Source: an uncultured Muribaculaceae bacterium (GTDB lineage Bacteria > Bacteroidota > Bacteroidia > Bacteroidales > Muribaculaceae). From it: a stretch of DNA of 64,000 bases. The notes beneath the pieces are model-generated. The model did no database searches. It was given only the letters and a program-made list of their open reading frames with translations, and was not told the DNA's origin. Shown in pieces: positions 7,471 through 17,000 of this stretch (the first letter of the stretch is position 1; the number at the start of each line of letters is the position of its first letter). A program made the position numbers and the translations under genes. The stretch is taken from positions 1 through 64,000 of the forward strand of contig CAJTYH010000011.1 in NCBI GenBank assembly GCA_910583675.1. Direction: 5' to 3'.

Positions 7471-8529
7471 ATGGTAGATGCTATGATTGGAACCATGTGT
7501 AGCGTATTGGCCGGGGCGGCGTTGCTTGCTGCCGATGCGTTTGCGCAGTCCGATTGCGAAACCATGGAAAGGGAGGCGATTGATTTCATAAGCCATATGC
7601 CCCGCGATTTGCAGGATTCGCAGGAAAGGGCTGTCAGACTGGCGATGAGAGGTGACATGTCTGCGCTTGAGGCGGTCAGGAAATCACGCAATGGTCTTAC
7701 GGCGCTCCCAGAGGGTGTCTCTGCGACCGATATTGAGGGGAAATACAGGCTGTACGTACCGGCCAGATCCGGCAGTCTGTTGCCGGTGCTGGTATATCTG
7801 CATGGTGGTGGATGGTGCTTCGGAAGCATCAACAGTTGTGTGCGTTTTTGCAGTGAGCTTGTAAGTGAGGGCGGAATTGCGGTTTTGGCGGTTGAATATC
7901 CCCTTGCACCGGAAAATCCTTACCCCGCACCCTTGGATTGCTGTGTCAAGGCTGTGTGTTTCGCTTTCGAACATGCTTCCGAATATGGCCTTGATCCAAA
8001 AGGAATATCCATAGGCGGTGACAGTGCGGGGGGAAATCTTGCTATGGCCACGGCGCTCCGTCTTGTCCATGAAAAAGGTATGGATGATGATGTATTGTCA
8101 GATGGAAGATTTCCCGACATCAGATCGTTGGTGCTCTTTTATCCTGTTGTGAAGGTCTGGAACGACGGTTCCGATTCTTGGATAAGGTATGGCAAAGGAT
8201 TCGGGCTTGACGGCAGCATCATGGAGGCGTTCAATGAGGCTTATGTCGGTACTGATGATCCTGCCTTACCGTTCATTTCCCCTTATTGCGCACCGAAAGA
8301 AGATCTGGCGCAATTACCGTCTGTGCTGATAGTGAACGCAGACCATGACATACTTCGCGATCAAGGCGGGGAGATGTACGCACGGCTGAGGGAGGCGGGC
8401 GTTGCCGCAGACCGTGAAGTCCTCCCGGGCACTACGCACCTGTTCATCACAGTGCCGGGGCAACCCACGGCTTTTCGCCGTGCCGTCATGCTCGCCGCTT
8501 GTTTCCTGGCAGACGGCTCCCGGGAATAG
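7471..8529 (+). CDS. Alpha/beta hydrolase, hormone-sensitive-lipase family
   Basis: A 352-residue carboxylesterase/lipase of the HSL (family IV) type. The oxyanion-hole motif HGGGW is at residues 111-115 and the nucleophile elbow GDSAGG at 183-188 (Ser185). The acid is likely the Asp in NADHDILRDQ and the base the His in PGTTHLF near the C-terminus. The first about 25 residues (small hydrophobic stretch ending in AFAQ) could be a signal peptide, but the basic n-region is missing, so location is open. Monocistronic: own promoter upstream and a converging Nudix gene 7 nt downstream. Substrate unknown; esters of short acyl chains are usual. Confidence 0.88.
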   Translation: MVDAMIGTMCSVLAGAALLAADAFAQSDCETMEREAIDFISHMPRDLQDSQERAVRLAMRGDMSALEAVRKSRNGLTALPEGVSATDIEGKYRLYVPARSGSLLPVLVYLHGGGWCFGSINSCVRFCSELVSEGGIAVLAVEYPLAPENPYPAPLDCCVKAVCFAFEHASEYGLDPKGISIGGDSAGGNLAMATALRLVHEKGMDDDVLSDGRFPDIRSLVLFYPVVKVWNDGSDSWIRYGKGFGLDGSIMEAFNEAYVGTDDPALPFISPYCAPKEDLAQLPSVLIVNADHDILRDQGGEMYARLREAGVAADREVLPGTTHLFITVPGQPTAFRRAVMLAACFLADGSRE

Positions 8530-8536
8530 GTCGGTT

Positions 8537-9097
8537 CTATTTTGATCTCTCTTTGCCCGATTGCTTCCTTGTAGCGAAATATTTCCATAGCGGAGCAGCC
8601 ATGAGGGACTGTTTCACCTCGTCGTTGGCAAGCATTCCGTATAGTTCATCCTCGGTGAGAAGTTTTACCCTCACGTCCTCGGTGGAGTCGAGATGCTGTT
8701 CGCCGATGCGCTCCACCCCTTCCGCTATGAAAGAGTATGACAGGTTGTTCTGGCTGCCGGGGTTTGCACTGATCACCATGTTGAGCCTCCAGGTGCCGTT
8801 GCCGTATCCGGTCTCCTCAAGGAGTTCCCTCTTGGCTGCTGTGAGGGGTTCTTCGCCCGGCTCGGCCACTCCGGCCACCAGTTCCGTGAATATGTCCTGC
8901 AATCCGTGGCGGTATTGCTCTACCATCAGGAATTTCCCATCCTTGGTGATCGCGATTACGTTCACCCATGTAGGATATTCGAGTATATAGTATTCGTCGT
9001 TCACCACTCCGTTGGGTAGTTGCACGGCATCCCTTCTTACCGTCATCCATGGACGGCGGCACAGGTATTCGCTTGCCAAAGTTTTCCACTTTTCCAT
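8537..9097 (-). CDS. Nudix hydrolase (ADP-ribose pyrophosphatase-like)
   Basis: A 186-residue hydrolase of nucleoside diphosphates linked to another group. The Nudix box Gx5Ex7REUxEExGU is complete at residues 76-98 (G76, E82, R90, E91, E94, E95, G97). The upstream segment FLMVEQYRHG and overall length fit the ADP-ribose/ADP-sugar pyrophosphatase branch (NudF-like). Convergent with the esterase gene and divergent from the MalY-like gene. An exact substrate cannot be told from sequence. A possible functional link to the ADP-ribosylglycohydrolase in this window is speculative. Confidence 0.9.
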   Translation of the reverse strand: MEKWKTLASEYLCRRPWMTVRRDAVQLPNGVVNDEYYILEYPTWVNVIAITKDGKFLMVEQYRHGLQDIFTELVAGVAEPGEEPLTAAKRELLEETGYGNGTWRLNMVISANPGSQNNLSYSFIAEGVERIGEQHLDSTEDVRVKLLTEDELYGMLANDEVKQSLMAAPLWKYFATRKQSGKERSK

Positions 9098-9180
9098 GAT
9101 TCCGCATTGTTGGTTATATCCATAACGTCATGTCTGCCTCTTATAGTGTCCGGAGAGCCATACTTTCTGACGCGTGACGA

Positions 9181-9210
9181 TTGGAATACGGAACTTTTTC
9201 CGTAAATTTG
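9181..9210 (+). promoter_or_regulatory. Promoter of the MalY-like gene
   Basis: TTGG (9181-9184) and TAAATTTG (9203-9210), spacer 18 nt. The start codon lies 89 nt downstream, giving a leader of about 85 nt in which no structure stands out. Confidence 0.6.
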
Positions 9211-9299
9211 CTACCGATAGCCGCATGAGTGCTCCTGAAGCGTTTATGGACGGCTCAAGAATCTGACAGACTTCAGTTTCCCTCTCATAATACCGCGCG

Positions 9300-10514
9300 A
9301 TGAAAAAATACAATTTTGACGAAGTGATTGACCGCCACGGCAGTGGTTGTACAAAGATCGATGACCTGCGTGTGCTTTTCGGCAAGGAGGATCTTACCCC
9401 TCTCTGGATCGCCGACATGGATTTCTGTGTGTGCCCTGAAATAACCAGGGCGCTTCAGGAGCGCATATCGCATCCTATCTACGGTTACTCCCGTCCCAAG
9501 GACACATATTGGAGTTCAATAATGGACTGGCTGCACCGCCGCCATGGCTTCGAAGTGCGTCGCGAGGAACTTACATATGTGCCGGGGGTGGTGAAAGGTA
9601 TCGCTTTCGCCATAAATTTCTTCACTTCCAAGGGTGACAAGGTTGTAATCCAGCCCCCGGTCTATCATCCGTTCAGGATCGTCATAGAGGGCAACGGACG
9701 CGTGGTCGTGCCAAATCCGCTTGTGCCAACATCCGACGGCAGCTATGAGATGAATCTTCCCGAACTGGAGGAGATCTTCTCACGCGAGCATCCCCGCATG
9801 ATGGTGCTCTGTAATCCCCACAATCCTGTGGGATTGCAGTGGAGCCTCGAGACGTTGGCGGAAGTCGGACGGCTGGCGCGCAAATACGGCGTTCTGGTGA
9901 TATCCGACGAGATCCATGGCGACCTCATGCTCGGGGGACGCACCCATTACCCGTTTGCAGCCTGCGGCGAGGATGCCGAGGCTGTGGCTATCACCTTCGG
10001 AGCGCCGAGCAAGACATTCAACATCCCGGGACTCGTAAGTTCATGGTGCGTGATCAAGAATCCTGAAGTTCGAGAGCCGTTCTTCCATTGGCTGGACGTA
10101 AACGAGTTCAATGCCACCACATTCGTTTCCACCATCGGTGCCGAGACCGCCTATACCAACGGAGAGGCTTGGCTTGAAGAGGTTGTGGAATACATAGAAG
10201 GGAACCTGGACGCGATGCAGGAATACATATCCACCCGTCTGCCGGGCATCCGCATGGTTCGGCCGCAGGCTTCCTTCCTCGTCTGGATGGACTTCCGCGG
10301 ACTCGGGATGGATCACGATGAGCTTGTGGATCTTGTTGTGAACCATGCCGGACTTGCCCTCAACGACGGCGAGATGTTCGGCCCCCAAGGTCATGGCTTC
10401 ATGCGCGTTAATGTGGCAACCCCCCGTTGCGCCCTGTTTGAGGCTCTTGGGAAGTTGGAGAAGGCGCTTGCCGAATGCAATGTGGAGTGTAACGTTGAAG
10501 AGGCTGCCCGCTAA
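9300..10514 (+). CDS. MalY/PatB-type PLP-dependent C-S lyase / aminotransferase
   Basis: A fold-type I PLP enzyme of 404 residues, most like MalY/PatB cystathionine beta-lyases that split cystathionine to homocysteine, pyruvate and ammonia. The PLP lysine is K238 in APSKTFNIPG; D203 in ISDEIHGDL binds the pyridine nitrogen; CNPHNPVG (171-178) and the N-terminal LWIADMDF (35-42) are typical of the MalY branch. Own promoter and about 85-nt leader. The downstream gap to aroA holds a short tandem repeat. It could take part in methionine synthesis or cysteine catabolism releasing sulfide; no neighbour decides this. Confidence 0.9.
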   Translation: MKKYNFDEVIDRHGSGCTKIDDLRVLFGKEDLTPLWIADMDFCVCPEITRALQERISHPIYGYSRPKDTYWSSIMDWLHRRHGFEVRREELTYVPGVVKGIAFAINFFTSKGDKVVIQPPVYHPFRIVIEGNGRVVVPNPLVPTSDGSYEMNLPELEEIFSREHPRMMVLCNPHNPVGLQWSLETLAEVGRLARKYGVLVISDEIHGDLMLGGRTHYPFAACGEDAEAVAITFGAPSKTFNIPGLVSSWCVIKNPEVREPFFHWLDVNEFNATTFVSTIGAETAYTNGEAWLEEVVEYIEGNLDAMQEYISTRLPGIRMVRPQASFLVWMDFRGLGMDHDELVDLVVNHAGLALNDGEMFGPQGHGFMRVNVATPRCALFEALGKLEKALAECNVECNVEEAAR

Positions 10515-10543
10515 TCCCTGTAGACCGCTCCCGTATATTATTT

Positions 10544-10573
10544 GATTCCTCTGATAACTCTGATTCCTCTGAT
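10544..10573. repeat. 9-mer tandem repeat (copy 2) in the aroA leader
   Basis: Three units GATTCCTCT, GATAACTCT, GATTCCTCT plus a partial GATAA run end only about 15 nt before the aroA start codon. Same nonamer family as in the composite repeats elsewhere in the window, here without the heptamer or CU-rich modules. Confidence 0.8.
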
Positions 10574-10588
10574 AAAGAAACTCTAAAA

Positions 10589-11890
10589 ATGAAATATGCG
10601 ATTCTGCCCCCCGGTGAACTGATTGAAGACGGGGTGGTCACGCTCCCTTTGTCGAAAAGCATCTCCACACGCATGCTCATACTCGATGCGCTTGCCGGGG
10701 TAAACCATGACGCTCCCCACGATGTGTTGGCTGACTGCGACGATACCCGTGTAATGATAGAGGCCATGAAAGCTGTGCGTGAGGCAACGCCCGGGAAATG
10801 CGTAAACGTTGACGTGCAATCTTCCGGAGCGGCACTGCGTTTCCTGACCGCCTATTTCGCCATACAGCCCGGGTTGGAAGTGGAGATTACCGGTACTTCC
10901 CGGTTGTGCGAGCGTCCGATGGAGCCTCTTGTGGCTGCATTGCGTCGGTGCGGTGCGCAGGTAGACTATCTTGAGAATGAGGGATATGCCCCTCTTAAGA
11001 TCAGGGGATGCGCGCTTGTGGGGGGAGAAGTGACGATAGATGCAACCGTGTCATCACAGTTCATTTCGGCACTGTTGATGATAGCCCCTTATATGACGAT
11101 GGGTCTTACGGTGAATCTCGGTGGGGAGCCGGTGTCGTTGCCATACATACTCATGACGATTGAAATGATGCGGCAACGGGGTGTGGAGGTCTCGCGCGAA
11201 CCGTTGAGGATCTCGGTGCCGTCTGCCGATTATTCAACGTTGGATCAACCTCTTGAAGGAGACTGGTCGGCTGCAGCTTTCTGGTTTGAGGTCTCGGCCT
11301 TGTCGGCGGGATGGATCACCCTTACCAACCTACCCGAGAACAGCATACAGGGCGACCGTGCAGCCGCTAAATATTTCGATTGCCTCGGGGTGACCCTTTC
11401 CACGGATGATGTGGAGACCGGCGTTCAATTGTGCCCCTCGCCGGAAATTTACGGGCGCCTTGACCTGGATCTTACGGACAATCCCGATCTCGCACCGGCT
11501 CTTGCCGTGACATGCTGCCTTATCGGGGTGCCGTTCAAGTTCGTAGGGCTTGCCACGTTGGCCACCAAGGAATGCGACCGGCTGGCAGCCATATGCGAGG
11601 AGATGGACAAGATTGGCCGCGTGGTGGAGAAGGTGCGCGATTTCGGCCTCGAATGGGAGGGAAAGACACATCCTGTGGCAGCGCTTCCCGGATTCAGCGC
11701 GCATGCCGACCATCGTATGGCCATGGCTCTTGCGCCTGTGGCCGTTTATCTGCCGGGCATTACGATCGACGGTGCCGAGTGCGTCACCAAGTCTTATCCC
11801 CGCTATTGGGACGATCTTCGCGCTGTAGGATTCCAGGTGGTTGACGTGACATCAGGGGATGCTGTTCAGGAAGAGGAGGGGCAGGCATGA
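10589..11890 (+). CDS. aroA: 3-phosphoshikimate 1-carboxyvinyltransferase (EPSP synthase)
   Basis: Transfers the enolpyruvyl group of PEP to shikimate-3-phosphate in the shikimate pathway. The 433-residue protein has the substrate-binding LPLSKSISTRMLILDAL (about 18-34), SSGAALRFLTAYFA, GTSRLCERPMEPL, the C-terminal ATKECDRLAAI and SAHADHRMAMALAP motifs. The SAHADHR segment, with the catalytic region, and the length match family norms. It heads a chain of 4-nt overlapping genes (next ATG at 11887). aroQ of the same pathway lies at 35084-35509, not linked. Confidence 0.95.
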   Translation: MKYAILPPGELIEDGVVTLPLSKSISTRMLILDALAGVNHDAPHDVLADCDDTRVMIEAMKAVREATPGKCVNVDVQSSGAALRFLTAYFAIQPGLEVEITGTSRLCERPMEPLVAALRRCGAQVDYLENEGYAPLKIRGCALVGGEVTIDATVSSQFISALLMIAPYMTMGLTVNLGGEPVSLPYILMTIEMMRQRGVEVSREPLRISVPSADYSTLDQPLEGDWSAAAFWFEVSALSAGWITLTNLPENSIQGDRAAAKYFDCLGVTLSTDDVETGVQLCPSPEIYGRLDLDLTDNPDLAPALAVTCCLIGVPFKFVGLATLATKECDRLAAICEEMDKIGRVVEKVRDFGLEWEGKTHPVAALPGFSAHADHRMAMALAPVAVYLPGITIDGAECVTKSYPRYWDDLRAVGFQVVDVTSGDAVQEEEGQA

Positions 11891-12345
11891 AAGGTGCTTT
11901 GATCATTCTTCTCGCATTGGTGGTCACGGTTTTTGTCCTCTACCTTTTCCATCGGCGCGATGTGAGGCGCGGCACTGCACAAGATCCTACCATGGGGCCG
12001 ATGCCTGATCGTGTGCAGGATGAGGACGGGGACGACAGCGCATGCTGTGGCATGCATGTCACATGCGAGAAAGATTCACTGCTTGCAGCCGTAAGTGAGA
12101 AAATAGAATATTTTGACGACGAAGACCTTGACAAGTTCGTCGGGCGTGCCTCTGACAGCTATGGCGAAGAGGAGATAGAGGAGTTCCGCGACGTACTTCT
12201 TACGCTTCTGCCCACTGACATTGCCCCCTGGGCACGCAGCATACAGTTGCGTGGTATAGAGCTGCCTTCGGAGGTGCGCGACGAACTGCTTATGATTGTG
12301 GCCGAGGCGCGTCGGGAGGCCGCCAGGCATAAGGAAAATGTATGA
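11887..12345 (+). CDS. Membrane-anchored CCGMH-motif protein of unknown function
   Basis: A 152-residue protein with one N-terminal membrane helix (GALIILLALVVTVFVLYLF, about 3-21) followed by basic residues (HRRDVRR), so the rest is probably cytosolic. A cysteine/histidine cluster CCGMHVTC (about 54-61) looks metal-binding. The C-terminal part is acidic and helical (EEEIEEFRDVLLTL). I recall similar small proteins in Bacteroidota, sometimes labelled phospholipase, but nothing here supports that activity. It overlaps aroA by 4 nt and the metal-permease gene by 4 nt, which suggests a role beside the transporter such as a metal chaperone or assembly partner (inference). Confidence 0.75.
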   Translation: MKGALIILLALVVTVFVLYLFHRRDVRRGTAQDPTMGPMPDRVQDEDGDDSACCGMHVTCEKDSLLAAVSEKIEYFDDEDLDKFVGRASDSYGEEEIEEFRDVLLTLLPTDIAPWARSIQLRGIELPSEVRDELLMIVAEARREAARHKENV

Positions 12346-13169
12346 GTGAACTGTTTGGGTATAGTTTTTTTGTCAACGCTTTCGCCGGTGTGCTCATAAT
12401 AGCCGTTGCCACCGCCATGGTTGGGACATACGTCATGGCTCGCAGGCTTGCTGCGATAACGGGCGGTGTGACCCATGCCTGTTTCGGCGGTTTGGGACTG
12501 GGATATTATCTCGGGGTCAACCCTATTGCCATGGCGGGTGTCTTTGCTGTGGGATCCTCCTTGATCGTGGAGTGGATGTCTGCCCGCTATCGTGTGCGTG
12601 AGGATTCGGCCATAGCCGTCGTCTGGTCTATCGGCATGGCGTTGGGTGTGCTTTTCGTGTTCCTTACTCCGGGATTTGTACCCGAGTTGAATTCGTTCCT
12701 GTTCGGAAACATACTTAACATATCCTCAGCCGATCTCTGGATTTTCGCAATTTATACTTTGCTTCTCGGGGGCTTCTTCGTATGGAAATTCCGTGAGATA
12801 GTGGCGTGCGCCTTCGATCGCGATTTCGCGCATGTTGCAGGGCTTCCGGTGAGGTTCATTACTCTGACAATGACCGTCATGGTAGCCATATGCGTGGTTC
12901 TTGCCATACGGCTCGTAGGCATAATGATGCTTATGGCGGTGATCTCCCTGCCGCAGATGACGGCGGAGGTGTTCTGTCGCCGTTTCGGGGGGATCATGTG
13001 GCTGTCTGCCGGGGTCTCGGTCGCGGCGGGAGCCGGCGGTCTGATCATGTCCACTTACGTGGATGTGCCATGCTCGGCTCTTATCGTGCTTCTGTTGGGT
13101 GTCGCCTATGCCGTTTCGCGAATTTGCAAAGGGATGGCAGCTTCTTGGAGAAGAAAGGAGCGGATATGA
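12342..13169 (+). CDS. ABC-3 family metal (zinc/manganese) transporter permease
   Basis: A 275-residue integral membrane protein with about eight hydrophobic helices, matching ZnuB/MntB-type permeases that move Zn or Mn across the inner membrane. Typical landmarks: MVGTYVMARRLAAITGGVTH (about 26-45) with the following GLGLGYYLG, VRLIGIMMLMAVISLPQMTA-like region (RLVGIMMLMAVISLP, about 188-202) and the AAGAGGLIMSTYVDVPC segment. No ATPase or solute-binding gene is adjacent, so its partners must be encoded elsewhere. Overlaps its neighbours by 4 nt on both sides. Confidence 0.88.
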   Translation: MSELFGYSFFVNAFAGVLIIAVATAMVGTYVMARRLAAITGGVTHACFGGLGLGYYLGVNPIAMAGVFAVGSSLIVEWMSARYRVREDSAIAVVWSIGMALGVLFVFLTPGFVPELNSFLFGNILNISSADLWIFAIYTLLLGGFFVWKFREIVACAFDRDFAHVAGLPVRFITLTMTVMVAICVVLAIRLVGIMMLMAVISLPQMTAEVFCRRFGGIMWLSAGVSVAAGAGGLIMSTYVDVPCSALIVLLLGVAYAVSRICKGMAASWRRKERI

Positions 13170-13954
13170 GTCACCTGTTAAAGGCATTCTTCTCAGACCG
13201 CAAGAGGCGCGTTTTTATAGTCGTGGCAGTCTTGTGCTTGATTGCCTCTGCCGGATGGTGGGGCTACAACCGTTTTTTCTCGGAACGGGCAAATCCGTCC
13301 ATTGAGGAATACCCTATACGTGGAATAGATATTTCGGCACATAACGGCGAGGTGGACTACACCCGTCTGCGCGGTGCCGGTGTGCAGTTCGCATACATAA
13401 AGTCCACAGAGGGAGCAGACTTCTGCGACCGGCGTTTCATGCAGAATGCAACGGGACTGCGGCGTGCCGGCATACCGACGGGAGCCTATCATTTCTTCCG
13501 GTTCAACCGCGACGGGGAGATGCAGGCATGGAATTTCATCAATTCGCTCAAGGGTCGCCGATTCCAACTTCCGCCGGCAGTGGATGTGGAGGAATGGGGC
13601 AATGCGGATGGGGTGCATGTAGCCCGTATCCGTCGGGAATTGCGCCGTATGCTTGATGTTTTGCAGCGTGAGGGGTATGATCCTATAGTATATTCCAATA
13701 AGAACGGTTATCAGCGCTACCTTCGCGGCCATTTTGACGATTATCCGTTGTGGATATGCTCGTTTACCGATCCCCCCTTGGATGACCACCGGCAGCCATG
13801 GGTCATATGGCAGTACAGCCATCGCGGATCCGTGGAGGGGATCTCAGGTTCGGTTGACTTCAACACCATCCATCCTTCCCACCCCCTTGCTGCGGTCGTG
13901 TCAAGCCTGAATATTCTCGCGGATAGTGTTAAATGCCAAATACCCAATGGTTAA
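13166..13954 (+). CDS. GH25 lysozyme-like muramidase with N-terminal membrane anchor
   Basis: A 262-residue cell-wall hydrolase. Residues about 12-31 (RVFIVVAVLCLIASAGWW) form a membrane anchor or uncleaved signal. The GH25 barrel starts at RGIDISAHNGEVDY and contains AYIKSTEG, AYHFFRF and the catalytic PAVDVEEW motif; the last acidic pair and the Asp in GIDIS are the family's active-site residues. I took the ATG at 13166, which overlaps the permease stop (ATGA); a longer frame reaching 12806 lies inside the permease gene and is spurious. It would cut the muramic acid-GlcNAc bond of peptidoglycan in the periplasm. Confidence 0.9.
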   Translation: MSHLLKAFFSDRKRRVFIVVAVLCLIASAGWWGYNRFFSERANPSIEEYPIRGIDISAHNGEVDYTRLRGAGVQFAYIKSTEGADFCDRRFMQNATGLRRAGIPTGAYHFFRFNRDGEMQAWNFINSLKGRRFQLPPAVDVEEWGNADGVHVARIRRELRRMLDVLQREGYDPIVYSNKNGYQRYLRGHFDDYPLWICSFTDPPLDDHRQPWVIWQYSHRGSVEGISGSVDFNTIHPSHPLAAVVSSLNILADSVKCQIPNG

Positions 13955-14044
13955 GTGCAATAAATTTCTTTAAAATCCGTTTAGATGATAGCCGGCTTCT
14001 TGTTTTAGGAGGTATGGGACAAGAACGATCTATATGAAAACATC

Positions 14045-17000
14045 ATGACTAAAAGATTTTCAAATATTTATGCCGTTGTGGCCGTGGTAGTGGCGTTTGT
14101 CGTTTCCGCGTTTTCCGCTTCTGCACTTAATCTGACGACGTATGCGGAAAACTCACGTCTCTCTTCGGGGAAGTGGGTGCGTGTGGCTGTGGCATCCACC
14201 GGCATGCACTGCATTCCGGAAAACACGTTGCGCTCCTGGGGATTCTCCAACCCTTCGGCAGTGAGGGTGTACGGTTACGGGGCAAAGAGACTGCCAGAAC
14301 AGCTTGGCCTCTCTTATATAGACGATCTTCCCCAGACAGCATCGGAGTACATATCAGGGAAGGGCTTATATTTCCATGCCCTCGGGCCTGTAGAGTGGAG
14401 TATGGTCTCGGAAGAACTGTATCGTCCGCAGCATAATCCCTTCACTTTAACGGGCTATTACTATCTTACCGATGACGGAGCACCTGATGATTCCGAGCGC
14501 TTTAGTCCGGGAAAGCGTCCTTTCTCGGAGGTCTCTACTCCCGATTCTGATCTACGCGTAAACACGTTCTATGACCGTCTTTACCATGAGAAGGATCTTG
14601 AGTCTCCCGGCGAAGCGGGCTTTTTCCTGGTAGGGGAGGATTTCAAGTACCAGAACAAGCAGACGTTTGACTTCACGCTTACTGATCTGGCGGATCCTTC
14701 CGTGAATGGAGATGATGGAGCCACGCCTAACGTCAATATAGAATTCTCCTTTGTGGCTCTGACCATGTCAAGTGGAAGCAATCTCACATATACGGCCAAC
14801 GGCACGTCATTGCCGGCGTCCAGCACCGACAAGATAGAATATGTCAGCGGGGATAATTCCTATACCCATGGCCGTCAGAGCAACAGCCGCAAGACATACT
14901 TGGCCAAGTCGGAAAAACTTTCGCTCGGTGTGAATTACAGTTCATCGGGTACCGTGATCCGTGCGAATCTCAACAGCATTTCCATATCTTACCTGCGCAA
15001 GATGCAGATGCCATCTTCGCGCAACCTGACCATATACCTTTCCTCGCGCTCGGATGCACGCCTTGCAAATGCAAGCTCAGAGACCCGCGTGTGGGACGTG
15101 ACCGACCCGTATTATCCCAAGGGAGTGGAAACAAAGATGATCGATGACCGCCTGCAATGGGGATCGACATCAGCTCGTCGTACATATGTTGCATGGGAAC
15201 CGGGGGGGAAGCTCCCGATCCCTACGTTCGTGGAGCAGGTGCGCAATCAGAACCTCCATGCGTTGCCCGTGCCGGATATGGTGATCTTTACTCCCAAAGA
15301 ATGGAAGTCGGAGGCCGAGCGTCTTGCCGACATCCATCGCAACGATGCGACGGATCCTCTGCAGGTACTGGTGCTGACACCACAGGAAGTGTACAATGAG
15401 TTCTCATCGGGCATGCCTGATGTGCAGTCGTTCCGCAAGTGCCTTAAGATGTTCTACGATCGAAGCATGGCAGCCGGTGCCCCAGCGGAGGGGGAGGGCA
15501 AGCTGCGATATGCCCTGTTTATGAGCCGCCCCACATATGATTACCGCAGGGTGACATCGCGCGTTGCAAGCCTCAAATATCCTATGCTGCCGGCATGGTT
15601 CACCGACAAGGGGTTGAGCGACAACGACTCCTATACTACTGACGACATACTGGCTTTCCTGGAGGACGGTTCCGGCATCAATGTCGGGCGCGATCGCCTT
15701 TCCATTGCATTGGGCCGTCTGCCGGTCACTTCTGTCTCTGATGCCAAGGCTGCCGTGGACAAGATCATTGCCTACAGGGAGAAATCCCCGCGCGGACTGT
15801 GGCAGAACAATGTGGTTGTGCTTGCCGACGACAAGAATGGGGGCATCCATATGAAACAGTCGGATGCCATGTTGCATGCCATGGACAGCACCAACCTCCT
15901 TACACCCGGTGCCGGAGGCATTTTCAAGAAGATATACATTGACGAGTATGAGATGGTGTCGAACACCTATCCCGAGGCTCGCACGCAATTCTACCAAAGC
16001 ATGGACGAGGGCGCGATGCTTTGGGCATATATCGGGCATGCCAACCCATCGTCGCTTACTGCAGAGAATCTTGTGACATATACCGATCTCAACAACTTCT
16101 ACCTGCGCCATTGGCCGCTGGTATACGCCGCCACATGCGATTTCATGCGTTGGGATTCGGCTGATCTTTCGGGTGCGGAGATCTTGTTCAGGAATCAGAG
16201 CGGAGGCGTGATCTCGGCCATAAGCGCCACACGACCGGTGTATATCGGCGACAACGGAGACTTGACCAAGGCGCTTGGAATGCAATTTTTCACCCGTGAC
16301 GACAGCGGGCGCATCCGCACCATCGGCGAGATATATCAGGCGATGAAGAACGAGATAGGCCGTGCAACCAAAGACGGCGTAAAATATGATGTGAACAAGC
16401 TAAGGTACGTGCTTCTGGGCGATCCGGCATTGCGGCTTGTATATCCCGGAAATATCGTTCGCCTGAACGAGGTTGGCGGCAAACAGGTGGTGCCTGTAGA
16501 CGGTGAAGAGGAGCCTGTGCAGCTTATGGCAAGGCAGACAACCGTATTGCGCGGTAATGTAACCGATCCTTTCGGCGCTCCTCTCACCGACTTCAACGGC
16601 ACGGTGACCGTCACCCTGTATGATGCGGATTACTCTGTTACTACGCACGGATATGGGACAGAAAAGGATCCGGGAGAAGCATATACAACAGACAAGATGG
16701 GCGGCCGTCTTTATGTCGGTTCGGCCAACGTGACCGCAGGGTCATTCGAGATGAAAGTCTCTATGCCGGCCGAGGTGGCCGACAATTACCGTCAGGCTAC
16801 TCTCAACATGTATGCCTCTGCCACCGACGGGCGCGAAGCCAACGGCGTATGCCGCGACCTGTATGTCTACGGGGTGGATCCCGATGCCCTGCCCGACGAC
16901 AAGGCTCCGGTCATTGAGACGATGTATCTCAATCATCCGTCGTTCCGCGACGGACAGGATGTGAATTCCGCGCCTATGCTTATAGCCACCGTTACCGATG

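Noticed and set aside
12806..13165. N-terminal extension of the GH25 lysozyme
   Set aside because: This part lies inside the metal-permease gene; the ATG at 13166 gives a proper membrane anchor and the same 4-nt overlap seen in neighbouring genes.
15404..16285. Minus-strand frame of 293 codons
   Set aside because: Antisense to the conserved C25 domain of PorU paralogue 1, with no recognisable domain of its own.
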